Assembly (NCBI RefSeq): GCF_001426585.1 | Contig: NZ_LMEI01000013.1 | Location: 695,181-759,180 of the forward strand | Reading direction: 5' to 3' | Origin: Streptomyces sp. Root431 | GTDB taxonomy: Bacteria; Actinomycetota; Actinomycetes; Streptomycetales; Streptomycetaceae | DNA length: 64,000 nt | Part shown: one piece after another, positions 7,537-14,716 of the stretch | How positions within the stretch are numbered: the stretch's first letter is position 1 | How the letters are laid out: every line of letters begins with the position of its first letter | Program-made: the position numbers and the translations under genes | The notes under the pieces: generated by a model | What the model saw: only the letters and a program-made list of their open reading frames with translations | What the model was told of the DNA's origin: nothing | The model's database searches: none

Positions 7537-7953
7537 TCAGTCCTGAGTGGGACCGGTCTCGTCGACCGGGCGGATCACGACGGCGTACTCCGGGGAGCCG
7601 GCCGGGGCCGGGCAGCGGGCGACCTGGGCGGCGATCTCGGTGACGCGGTCCAGGGAGTCGCACTCGAGGAGCCAGTAGCCGGCGAGGACCTCCTTGGTCT
7701 CCGCGTACGGGCCGTCGGTGACGACCGGCTTGCCGTCGCCGTCCACCGTCACGAAGCGGGTCGTGGACGGGGCGGCGAGGCCCTGGCCGTCGAGCATCTC
7801 GCCCCTGGTGTTCAGCTCGGCGTTGATCGCGTTCATGTGCTCGAACATCGCCTTGAGTTCCGCCTTGTTCCAGGCGGGGCTTTCGGCGGAGCCGCGGCCC
7901 ACCATCGCCTCGTAGTCGGCCTGCGAGCCCTGCACCATCACCAGGTACTTCAT
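7537..7953 (-). CDS. YCII-related (DGPF domain) protein
   Basis: A 138-residue protein starting MKYLVMVQGSQADYEA, with the DGPYAETKEVLAGYWLLECDSLDRV block typical of the DGPF/YCII family found beside ECF sigma factors and small-molecule enzymes. It is a ferredoxin-like alpha/beta fold of unknown function. AGAGGAGGACACC upstream of ATG 7953 is an excellent ribosome site. No sigma factor gene is adjacent, so it stands alone, convergent with the exporter gene and divergent from the MarC gene. Confidence 0.88.
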   Translation of the reverse strand: MKYLVMVQGSQADYEAMVGRGSAESPAWNKAELKAMFEHMNAINAELNTRGEMLDGQGLAAPSTTRFVTVDGDGKPVVTDGPYAETKEVLAGYWLLECDSLDRVTEIAAQVARCPAPAGSPEYAVVIRPVDETGPTQD

Positions 7954-8088
7954 GGTGTCCTCCTCTTGTCCGTTCCGTTCCGGTTCTGCCTCTCGCAGGA
8001 GAGTCGGAGCCGGCGGGCGGTTCTCGACACCGCGCGGGATTCGGCCGGAAAAACGGGAGAAATCACCCGGGCGTCCCATGATTCCAGG

Positions 8089-8718
8089 GTGCACGCACTC
8101 AGCTTCTCCACCGCCTTCATCGCCTTCTTCTCCGTCGTCGGCCCGCCCAAGGTGCTCCTCTCCTTCGCCGGCCTCGCCCAGATCCACGCCCCCCGCCAGC
8201 TGCGCTCCGTCGCCCTCGTCTCCTCGGGACTGGCCGTCCTCGTCGGGCTGGGCACCGGCATCACGGCCCCGTGGCTGCTCAACCTCTTCCACATCAGCAC
8301 GCCCGCGCTCATGCTCGCGGGCGGCGTCATCTTCTTCCTCTACGCCCTCGGGCTCGTCCTCGGCTTCCACGTCGGCCCCGTCAGCACCCACCGGGACGCC
8401 CCGGACCTGGTCAGCGGAGTGCGCGAGTTGCTCACGCCGTACGTGGTGAGCCCGCTCGCCATGACGGCGATCCTCATCGGGGGCGCCTCCGGAGACTCCT
8501 TCGCCTGGCGCTCGACCGTCGTCCTCGCCTACGCGGCCGTCATCGCCCTCGACCTGGCCTGCGTCCTGCTCCTCGCCGGCGTCCTGCGCCGCGCCCAGGG
8601 CACCACCATCGAGCTCCTCGGCCGGCTCCTGGGGCTGCTGCTCGCCGCGGTCGCCATCGACCTCGTCCTCAACGGCCTCGCCGCCCTGGGGGTCCCCGGG
8701 CTCGACGACAGCGAGTAG
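8089..8718 (+). CDS. MarC-family integral membrane protein
   Basis: A 209-residue protein with about six transmembrane segments. The N-terminus (FSTAFIAFFSVVGPPKVLLSFAGLA) and the GGVIFFLYALGLVLG and LLTPYVVSPLAMTAIL segments match the MarC/UPF0056 family, whose function is unsettled; it is not itself a drug exporter. The GTG at 8089 is the only start compatible with the hydrophobic N-terminus. No ribosome site lies close by, so translation may be leaderless. It stops 10 nt before the convergent winged-helix gene. Confidence 0.82.
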   Translation: MHALSFSTAFIAFFSVVGPPKVLLSFAGLAQIHAPRQLRSVALVSSGLAVLVGLGTGITAPWLLNLFHISTPALMLAGGVIFFLYALGLVLGFHVGPVSTHRDAPDLVSGVRELLTPYVVSPLAMTAILIGGASGDSFAWRSTVVLAYAAVIALDLACVLLLAGVLRRAQGTTIELLGRLLGLLLAAVAIDLVLNGLAALGVPGLDDSE

Positions 8719-8728
8719 GCGCCGGTGA

Positions 8729-10027
8729 TCAGGGCGCCGAGAGCTCCCGTTCCAGCGGGGTCCGGAACCGGGGTGTCACCCGTACGTCCCCCACCCAGGC
8801 CGCCAGCCGTGCCGCCTCCACCCCGATCGCCCGCACCGCATCGACGCCCACGTCGGCCAGGAGCCGGTGGACGATCTCGCCGTCCGGCCGCTGCGCCCAG
8901 ACGCCGACGATCCGGCCGTCCCACCACACCGTCGGCGCGATGTTCCCGCTGCGGTCGTACAGCGCGGGCCGGTGCCCGGGGTCCTGGTACCAGTCCCGGG
9001 CCTGCCAGCCCATCGCCGTCGGGTCGAGCGCGGGCAGCAGCGCGGCCCACGGCTCCGGCGCCGGTACGGGGTCGAGGTCGTCCGGGAGGACGAAGCCCGT
9101 CTCCCCGGAGCCGGAGCCGGAGCCGGAGTGGGAGCCAGAGCCAGAGCCAGACCTGGAACCGGACTTGGAGCCGGAGCCGGCCCTGGACCCCGGCCCCGGT
9201 CCCGGCCCGCCCAGCGTCACCGCCACCGCCCCCACCGCGGCGAGCGCCCCGCGCACGTCCGTGACCTTCCACCCCGTCCACCACTTCAGATCCGCCTCGC
9301 TCGCCGGCCCGCAGGCCGCGAGCCAGCGCCGGATCAGCTCCGCCCGCGCCTCCGCCGGAGCCACCGGCGGGCGCTCGTCGACGGACGCGGGCGCCGGCGA
9401 CCAGCGGAAGCGGCTCGACGTCCACGTCCCCTGCGGCCGCCCCCGCACGATCCGCCCCTCCATGCCGAGGACCCGCAGCACCCGGCTCGCCACGGACTGG
9501 ACGCCCTCCTGGCGGGTCCCCGGCCCGTACACGTACGTCTCCCGCAGCCTCGGTACGGCCGCGCCCAGCTCCGTACCGGTCGCCTCCCCGCGTACGGCGA
9601 GCTCGGCGAGGACGAGCCGCTCGGTCTCCGCCAGCCAGGCCGCGTCGAAGGAGCTTCCCTCCGCCAAGTGCCGCAGAAGTGCGGCCCGTTCGCTGACGGC
9701 GGCCGGTCGGGTCGTCGAGGACTGTACGGCCGGCGCGAGCGAGGTCGGGACGACGAAGACCGTGTGCCGCATGCCGTGCATCCGGACCAGCGACCGGTCC
9801 TCGTACAGCGCCCGCTCGACCGTCGCGACCGTCCCGGCGCCGCCGCCCGCCAGCCGCGCCCCCACCGCGAGGAACACGCTCGCCGGGTCCGTCCCGTGCA
9901 GCGCCACCAAGGACTCCCCGACCTCCTCGGCCGTCGCGGCCCGCGCGGCCGGGGCCAGCCGGTGCCGCACCGCGAGCCGGGCCCTGCGCTCGGCGTCGCC
10001 GATCGTTCTCGTACGCGTCTCGTTCAT
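8729..10027 (-). CDS. Winged-helix protein of the AlkZ/YcaQ (HTH_42) superfamily
   Basis: A 432-residue protein of the HTH_42 superfamily, which includes DNA glycosylases that unhook crosslinks and remove bulky alkyl adducts. Recognisable blocks are LAVRHRLAP, ALHGTDPASVFLAV, MRHTVFVVPT, RVLRVLGMEGRIVRG and WDGRIVGVWAQRPDGEIVHRL. The catalytic QxQ motif of AlkZ is not visible; the aligned region appears to read HGTD, so glycosylase activity is uncertain. Residues about 272-307 are a Gly/Ser/Pro-rich low-complexity insert coded by hexamer repeats (9108-9210). The gene is transcribed alone. Confidence 0.8.
   Translation of the reverse strand: MNETRTRTIGDAERRARLAVRHRLAPAARAATAEEVGESLVALHGTDPASVFLAVGARLAGGGAGTVATVERALYEDRSLVRMHGMRHTVFVVPTSLAPAVQSSTTRPAAVSERAALLRHLAEGSSFDAAWLAETERLVLAELAVRGEATGTELGAAVPRLRETYVYGPGTRQEGVQSVASRVLRVLGMEGRIVRGRPQGTWTSSRFRWSPAPASVDERPPVAPAEARAELIRRWLAACGPASEADLKWWTGWKVTDVRGALAAVGAVAVTLGGPGPGPGSRAGSGSKSGSRSGSGSGSHSGSGSGSGETGFVLPDDLDPVPAPEPWAALLPALDPTAMGWQARDWYQDPGHRPALYDRSGNIAPTVWWDGRIVGVWAQRPDGEIVHRLLADVGVDAVRAIGVEAARLAAWVGDVRVTPRFRTPLERELSAP
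9108..9210. repeat. Intragenic hexamer repeat (GGAGCC/CCAGAG type)
   Basis: Degenerate 6-bp repeats, including several exact GGAGCC units in a row, inside the winged-helix gene. Each unit adds two codons (Gly-Ser type on the minus strand), so copy-number change would lengthen or shorten the linker without a frameshift. Confidence 0.8.
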
Positions 10028-10134
10028 GGGCCCAGCATGGAGTCGGCCGTGGGCGGAACCGAGGAAGAAGGCGGGAAGTCGGGCAGTCGGCAGTCGGTCA
10101 CCGCCACCTCACCGCCTCCCTCCCACCTGCCGTC

Positions 10135-11193
10135 TCACCCCGCGGCCCGCTCCCCCAACGGCCGCCGCCGCAGCCCCGATTCGGTGAGGGCGCGCGGGCG
10201 CCAGACGCCGTCCGGCGGGTAGAGGTTCGTCCCCGGCGGCACGATCGCGTCGATCCGGTCGAGGACGTCGTCCGTGAGCACCAACGGCGCCCCCTTCAGC
10301 AGCCCCTCCAGCTGGTCCATCGTGCGCGGCCCGATGATGACGGAGGTCACCGCCGGGTGCGAGGTCACGAAGGCGATGGCCAGCTCGGGCAGGCTGCACC
10401 CGATCTCGTCCGCCAGCGCGACGAGCTCCTCGACCGCGTCGAGCTTCGCGGCGTTGACCGGAAGCGAAGGGTCGAAGCGGTGCGGGGTGAGCGCGGCCCG
10501 GCCGCTGGTCAGGTCGATCGGCGCCCCCTTGCGGTAGCGGCCGGTGAGGAAGCCCGACGCGAGCGGGCTCCAGGTCAGCACCCCCATCCCGTACCGCTGC
10601 GCCACGGGCAGCACGGACGCCTCCACGCCGCGCGCGAGCAGCGAGTAGGGCGGCTGCTCGGAGCGGAAGCGGCGCAGCCCGCGCCGCTCGGCGACGGCGT
10701 GCGCCTCGACGATCTCCTCGGCCGGGAAGGTGGAGCAGCCGAAGGCCCGGATCTTCCCCTGCGTGACGAGGTCGCCGAGGACGTCGAGGGTCTCCTCGAT
10801 GTCCGTGCCGGGGTCGGGCCGGTGGACCTGGTAGAGGTCGATCCAGTCGGTGCCGAGCCGCCGCAGGCTGTTCTCGACGGCGCGGGTGATCCAACGGCGG
10901 GACAGGCCACCCCTGTTGGGGCCCTCGCCGCCCATCGGGAAGTACACCTTGGTGGCGAGGACGGTCTCCTCGCGGCGCCGGGGGTCGCGCAGCGCCTTGC
11001 CGACGATCTCCTCGGACTCCCCGGCCGAGTACATGTCGGCGGTGTCCACGAAGTTGATGCCCTGGTCGAGGGCGGCATGGATGATCCGTACGGATTCCTC
11101 GTGGTCCGGATTGCCGACGGCACCGAACATCATGGTGCCGAGGCAGTAGGTGCTGACGTCGATCCCGGTCCCGCCGAGCGGTCGATAGCGCAT
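10135..11193 (-). CDS. Aldo/keto reductase
   Basis: A 352-residue (alpha/beta)8-barrel NADPH-dependent oxidoreductase. The catalytic tetrad is visible: D50 and Y55 in VDTADMY, K82 in ATKVYF, H124 in LYQVHRPD. The cofactor-binding region LTWSPLASGFLTGRY and IIGPRTMDQLEG near the C-terminus fits the YajO/AKR11-12 type. It should reduce aldehydes or ketones in the cytosol. ATG 11193 lies 6 nt after a TAGAGT -10 with no ribosome site, so the message is probably leaderless. The promoter has a 19-bp spacer filled with a dyad, typical of MerR-family control. Confidence 0.93.
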   Translation of the reverse strand: MRYRPLGGTGIDVSTYCLGTMMFGAVGNPDHEESVRIIHAALDQGINFVDTADMYSAGESEEIVGKALRDPRRREETVLATKVYFPMGGEGPNRGGLSRRWITRAVENSLRRLGTDWIDLYQVHRPDPGTDIEETLDVLGDLVTQGKIRAFGCSTFPAEEIVEAHAVAERRGLRRFRSEQPPYSLLARGVEASVLPVAQRYGMGVLTWSPLASGFLTGRYRKGAPIDLTSGRAALTPHRFDPSLPVNAAKLDAVEELVALADEIGCSLPELAIAFVTSHPAVTSVIIGPRTMDQLEGLLKGAPLVLTDDVLDRIDAIVPPGTNLYPPDGVWRPRALTESGLRRRPLGERAAG

Positions 11194-11199
11194 GCGCGC

Positions 11200-11230
11200 A
11201 CTCTAGGAATTGGAGTGCGCTCCAAGGCAA
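11200..11230 (-). promoter_or_regulatory. MerR-type promoter/operator for the aldo/keto reductase
   Basis: On the minus strand: -35 TTGCCT (11225-11230), a 19-bp spacer and -10 TAGAGT (11200-11205). The dyad TTGGAGTGCGCTCCAA (11210-11225) has 6-bp perfect arms and sits inside the over-long spacer. That is the arrangement MerR-family activators need in order to untwist promoter DNA. No merR gene is present in the window. Confidence 0.72.
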
Positions 11231-11257
11231 GGAGAAGAATCAGGAGCGGGAGGGGGG

Positions 11258-12085
11258 TCAGTCCAGGAATCCCGTCAGCAGGGCGTGCAGGACCTCGGGC
11301 CGCTCCAGATGCACGTCGTGCCCCGTGCCGGGCACGCTCACCCCGTACGACCCGGGCCGGAGCCGGGCCATCTCCGCGTACTCCTCGTCGCCGATGATCC
11401 CGCCCTGCTCGTCCTGTCCGAGGACGGCGAGGGTGGGGCAGGTGATCGCCGCCCACTCGTCCCAGAAGGCGCGGGTGGCGTTGTCGTCGAGGGACCGGAC
11501 CATGACGTCGGCGTCGAAGCGCGGCCACAGCCCGTCGGCGCGCTCTTCGAGGCCGCTCGCCCACCCCTCCCCGACGGGCCGCTTCCCGCCGCCGAGGAAC
11601 GCGACGGCCTCCTCGCGCGTGGGGAAGGGCACGGGCCACGCGGCGAACCACTCCGCGATGCCGGTCTGGACGTCCGGGTTCGACCCGCCGGGTCCGGCCT
11701 CGACGAGGACGAGGGCGCTCGGCAGCTCGGGGTGGGCGGCGGCGGTGAGCAGCGCGGTGTGCCCGCCGAGGGACTGGCCGATCAACACGGGCTGCTGAAG
11801 CCCGAGTTCGTGTACGACCGCGACCACGTCGGCGACGTACGCGGCGCGCGAGACGTCCTCGGGCCGGCGCTCGCTGTTCCCGTGCCCGCGCTGGTCGAGG
11901 GCGAGGACGCGGTATCCGGCCTCGCACAGGGCGCGGGCGGTCGCGTCCCACTCCCCGGCGTGCCCGGCGAGCCCGTGGAGGAGGAGGACGTCGGGCCCGG
12001 AACCGCCCCAGTCGCGACAGGACAGCCGGACGCCGTCACGCACCACGACCAGCTCGGACCAGCGGAAACTCGAAGAATCGCCCAT
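11258..12085 (-). CDS. Alpha/beta hydrolase
   Basis: A 275-residue alpha/beta hydrolase. The oxyanion HG motif is in VLLLHGLAGHAGEW, the nucleophile elbow is GQSLGG (Ser about 105), and a likely catalytic histidine lies in VPGTGHDVHLE near residue 258. LALDQRGHGNSER is typical of esterase and epoxide-hydrolase-like members. AGGAG precedes ATG 12085. It starts 14 nt after the stop of the DUF5937 regulator gene on the same strand, so the two are probably cotranscribed. The substrate is not predictable. Confidence 0.9.
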   Translation of the reverse strand: MGDSSSFRWSELVVVRDGVRLSCRDWGGSGPDVLLLHGLAGHAGEWDATARALCEAGYRVLALDQRGHGNSERRPEDVSRAAYVADVVAVVHELGLQQPVLIGQSLGGHTALLTAAAHPELPSALVLVEAGPGGSNPDVQTGIAEWFAAWPVPFPTREEAVAFLGGGKRPVGEGWASGLEERADGLWPRFDADVMVRSLDDNATRAFWDEWAAITCPTLAVLGQDEQGGIIGDEEYAEMARLRPGSYGVSVPGTGHDVHLERPEVLHALLTGFLD

Positions 12086-12099
12086 GACCCCATCCTCTC

Positions 12100-13086
12100 C
12101 TACGGGTTGAGGAGCTGGTCGGCGACGGCGGTCCTGGCGTAGAGGACGGAGCGTCCGCTGCGGTGGGCGGTGACGAGGCCGGCGTTCCGCAGGGCGATGA
12201 GGTGCTGGGAGACGCCGGCGGCGGACAGGCCGCAGTGCGTGGCGAGTTGGGTGGTGGAGGCCGGGGTGTCGAGCTCGGTGAGCAGCAGGGTGCGGGAGCG
12301 GCCGAGTACGGCGGCGACGGCGTCGGTGGCGCCGGTCGTGCGGGGCTCCCACAGGGTGCCGATGCCCCGGGCGGGATAGGCGAGTTGGGGCGGATCGGGG
12401 TGGACGGAGCGGGTGAGGACCTTGGGCCAGGCGAAGGCGGAGGGGATGAGCAGCAGCCCGGAGCCGGCCTCGTCGCGGGTGAGCGCGCAGTGGCGGCGTA
12501 CGAGCCGGAGGGTGCCGTCGTCCCACCGTACGGTCTCGTGGAGTTCGCTCAGGACCCGCGCCGAACCGTGCTCGGCGACCTGGCGGGCCCGGTGGAAGAC
12601 GTCGGCCTCCAGGAGTTTCTGGATGCGGGCCCAGTAGGGGGCGAGGGCGAGCTCCCAGTACGTGTCGACCTCGTCGGCGACCTTGCGGAGGGCGGCTTCG
12701 GGAGCCTCGTGCAGCAGCCGGATCCGGGGCCCGTCGATGCCCTCGACGCCGAGCCGTCGCAGATCGTCGCGCACCTGCTCGGGCGGGGTGCAGCGGATGG
12801 CGTCGAGTTCGGCGTCGAGGGTGGGGAAGGGGCCGGTGGGGGTGGGGTTGAGGAAGTCGGCGAGGTAGCCGTGGGCGGGAACGAGGGCGGCGAGCCAGCC
12901 GCGGTCGAGCCCGGCCCGCAGGAGGCGGGGGCGGACCTGGGCGGCCCAGCGGCGGTGCGGGGAGGCGCCGGTGCCTTCGGGGTGCCGGGCGAGGAGGCGG
13001 AAGCTGGTGACGACCTCCCACATGGGGGAGACGGCGAAGCGGGTCTGGGCGAGGTCGGCGGCGGAGAAGCGGAGCCCGGATTCCAT
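12100..13086 (-). CDS. ArsR-like winged-helix regulator (DUF5937)
   Basis: A 328-residue protein. The first ~230 residues form a DUF5937-type domain seen in Streptomyces regulators (MESGLRFSAADLAQTRFAVSP at the N-terminus). The last ~80 residues are an ArsR winged helix (LDTPASTTQLATHCGLSAAGVSQHLIALRNAGLV). The metal-binding cysteines of classical ArsR are absent. It is divergent from an MFS transporter and followed by a hydrolase gene. A CGAATggATTCG dyad between the divergent starts is the likely binding site. Confidence 0.87.
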   Translation of the reverse strand: MESGLRFSAADLAQTRFAVSPMWEVVTSFRLLARHPEGTGASPHRRWAAQVRPRLLRAGLDRGWLAALVPAHGYLADFLNPTPTGPFPTLDAELDAIRCTPPEQVRDDLRRLGVEGIDGPRIRLLHEAPEAALRKVADEVDTYWELALAPYWARIQKLLEADVFHRARQVAEHGSARVLSELHETVRWDDGTLRLVRRHCALTRDEAGSGLLLIPSAFAWPKVLTRSVHPDPPQLAYPARGIGTLWEPRTTGATDAVAAVLGRSRTLLLTELDTPASTTQLATHCGLSAAGVSQHLIALRNAGLVTAHRSGRSVLYARTAVADQLLNP

Positions 13087-13116
13087 GGAGTGACCGTCCT
13101 CGGCAGTGCGATACGT

Positions 13117-13128
13117 CGAATGGATTCG
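13117..13128. promoter_or_regulatory. CGAATGGATTCG dyad, candidate regulator site
   Basis: A perfect 5-bp inverted repeat around GG, centred in the 94-bp region between the DUF5937 regulator and the divergent MFS gene. It is a plausible operator for both genes by position. Confidence 0.45.
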
Positions 13129-13180
13129 TGCTGAGCTTAATCATTGGAGGGAGGAAGGCGGCGCCCCACAGGATCACCCC

Positions 13181-14398
13181 ATGCCTTCCTCCTTCCGCGG
13201 CCTCCCGCCCGTCGTCTGGACGATCTTCGCCGGAACGATCGTCAACCGCCTCGGCTACCTCGTCACCCCGTTCCTGGTCTTCTTCCTGGCCTCGCGCGGA
13301 GTGACCGGCACCGACACCTCGTACGTCCTCGGTGCCCTCGGCGCGGGCAACCTCATCGGCCCCGCCGTCGGCGGCATCCTCGCCGACCGCATCGGCCGCC
13401 GGCCGACGATGCTGATCGGCCTGATCGGCGCGGCGGCGGCGCAGGGCGCGCTGTTCCTGGCGCCGGGGGTGTGGACGATGGCGGCGGCGTCGCTGCTGAT
13501 CAGCACGGCGGGCAGCACGGTGTCGCCTGCGGCGTACGCGCTGCTGGCCGACGCGGTCGACAGCGAACGTCGCCAGCGCGCGTACGCCCTCTTCGGCTGG
13601 GGCGTGAACATCGGCACCGCCGTCGCGGGCGTCCTGGGCGGCTACCTCGCGGCCCACGGCTACTGGCTGCTGTTCGCGGTGGACGCGGGTTCGATGCTGC
13701 TGTACGCGGGGGTGGTGGCGACGCGCCTGAAGGAACCGACCCGCGCGAAGACCCCGAAGACCGCTGATCGACAGACGAAGGATCGACAGACGAAGGACGG
13801 CATCGGCTACGGAGTGGTCCTCCGCGACCGCCTCGCCCTGCTCCTCCTGCCGCTCTTCGGCATCCAGCTCTTCGTGTACTCGCTCACCGAGGTCGCCCTG
13901 CCGCTCGCGGTCCGCGACAGCGGCCTCTCACCGGCGGTGTACGGAGCGATGGCGGCGGTCAACGCGGTCCTGGTGGTCGGCCTCCAGCCCTTCGCGACCG
14001 CCCGTCTGGCGAAGCTGCCGCAGCTCGCGGTGCAGAGCGCGGGCAGCGTCCTGATCGCCGCGGGCGTCGCGCTCACCGGCCTGGCCGACGGGATCGCCGG
14101 CTACACGGTGTCGGTCGTGGTCTGGTCCCTCGGCGAGGTCGTCGTCGCCGGCATCGCCGCCGGCGTAGTCGCCAACCTCGCCCCGTCCCACGCCCGGGGC
14201 CGCTACCAGGGCGCCTTCAGCTGGACCTGGGGCGTCGCCCGCTTCGCCGCCCTGACCGTCGGCGTCGCGGCCTACACGACCCTGGGCCCGGCCGCCCTGT
14301 GGTGGACGGCCCTGGCGGCGGGCACGGCGGCCGCGGCCGGGACCCTGGCCCTGGCACCCCGGGTCAACCGCCGCACGGCCCACGACCTGGCGGCCTGA
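13181..14398 (+). CDS. MFS transporter (12 TM)
   Basis: A 405-residue integral membrane protein with about 12 hydrophobic segments. The first loop carries the motif A variant GGILADRIGRRPTML, and the second half shows the usual repeat (LFGIQLFVYSLTEVALP). ATG 13181 is chosen because the hydrophobic TM1 (WTIFAGTIVNRLGYL) follows within 15 residues and AGGAT precedes it. A short Lys/Thr-rich repeat (TKDRQTKDG, about residues 196-204) lies in the central cytosolic loop. It is divergent from the DUF5937 regulator, which probably controls it. The substrate is unknown. Confidence 0.9.
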   Translation: MPSSFRGLPPVVWTIFAGTIVNRLGYLVTPFLVFFLASRGVTGTDTSYVLGALGAGNLIGPAVGGILADRIGRRPTMLIGLIGAAAAQGALFLAPGVWTMAAASLLISTAGSTVSPAAYALLADAVDSERRQRAYALFGWGVNIGTAVAGVLGGYLAAHGYWLLFAVDAGSMLLYAGVVATRLKEPTRAKTPKTADRQTKDRQTKDGIGYGVVLRDRLALLLLPLFGIQLFVYSLTEVALPLAVRDSGLSPAVYGAMAAVNAVLVVGLQPFATARLAKLPQLAVQSAGSVLIAAGVALTGLADGIAGYTVSVVVWSLGEVVVAGIAAGVVANLAPSHARGRYQGAFSWTWGVARFAALTVGVAAYTTLGPAALWWTALAAGTAAAAGTLALAPRVNRRTAHDLAA

Positions 14399-14426
14399 GC
14401 GCGCACGGCTTCTTCTTGCCTACTGC

Positions 14427-14636
14427 CTACTTGCCCTCGGTCAAGGTGTGCTTGACGAGGGCATTGGCGTGCCCGTGCCCGAGCCCGTGCTCGGCCTTCA
14501 GCCAGGTGACGAGCTCCATGTGCTTGGTGAGCGGCGAGGAACGGATGAGCTCCTGCCACTCCGAGATCGGCCGCCCGTACTTCTTCTCGATGGAGGGGAA
14601 GTAGCTGGCGGGACCGTTGGGGGTGTTCTCGGACAT
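14427..14636 (-). CDS. DUF4287 domain small protein
   Basis: A 69-residue protein, MSENTPNGPASYFPSIEKKY and onward, with the W-x-ELI and LVTWLKAEHGLGHGHANALV blocks of DUF4287, which is common in actinobacteria and of unknown function. It is soluble and helical. The longer upstream frame is rejected: AGGAGCTCACC immediately precedes ATG 14636 and composition changes there. It sits between the convergent MFS gene and the ABC permease gene. Confidence 0.88.
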   Translation of the reverse strand: MSENTPNGPASYFPSIEKKYGRPISEWQELIRSSPLTKHMELVTWLKAEHGLGHGHANALVKHTLTEGK

Positions 14637-14716
14637 GGTGAGCTCCTGGGTGGGGCGGGGTGGGCAACTGAAGTGATGACCTCCACTCCCCCCAGAACTC
14701 ATCGCCGACCGCGAGA

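Noticed and set aside
12084..13657. N-terminal extension of the alpha/beta hydrolase through the regulator gene (799-codon frame)
   Set aside because: It would overlap the whole DUF5937 gene; a good ribosome site precedes ATG 12085, and composition and homology start there.
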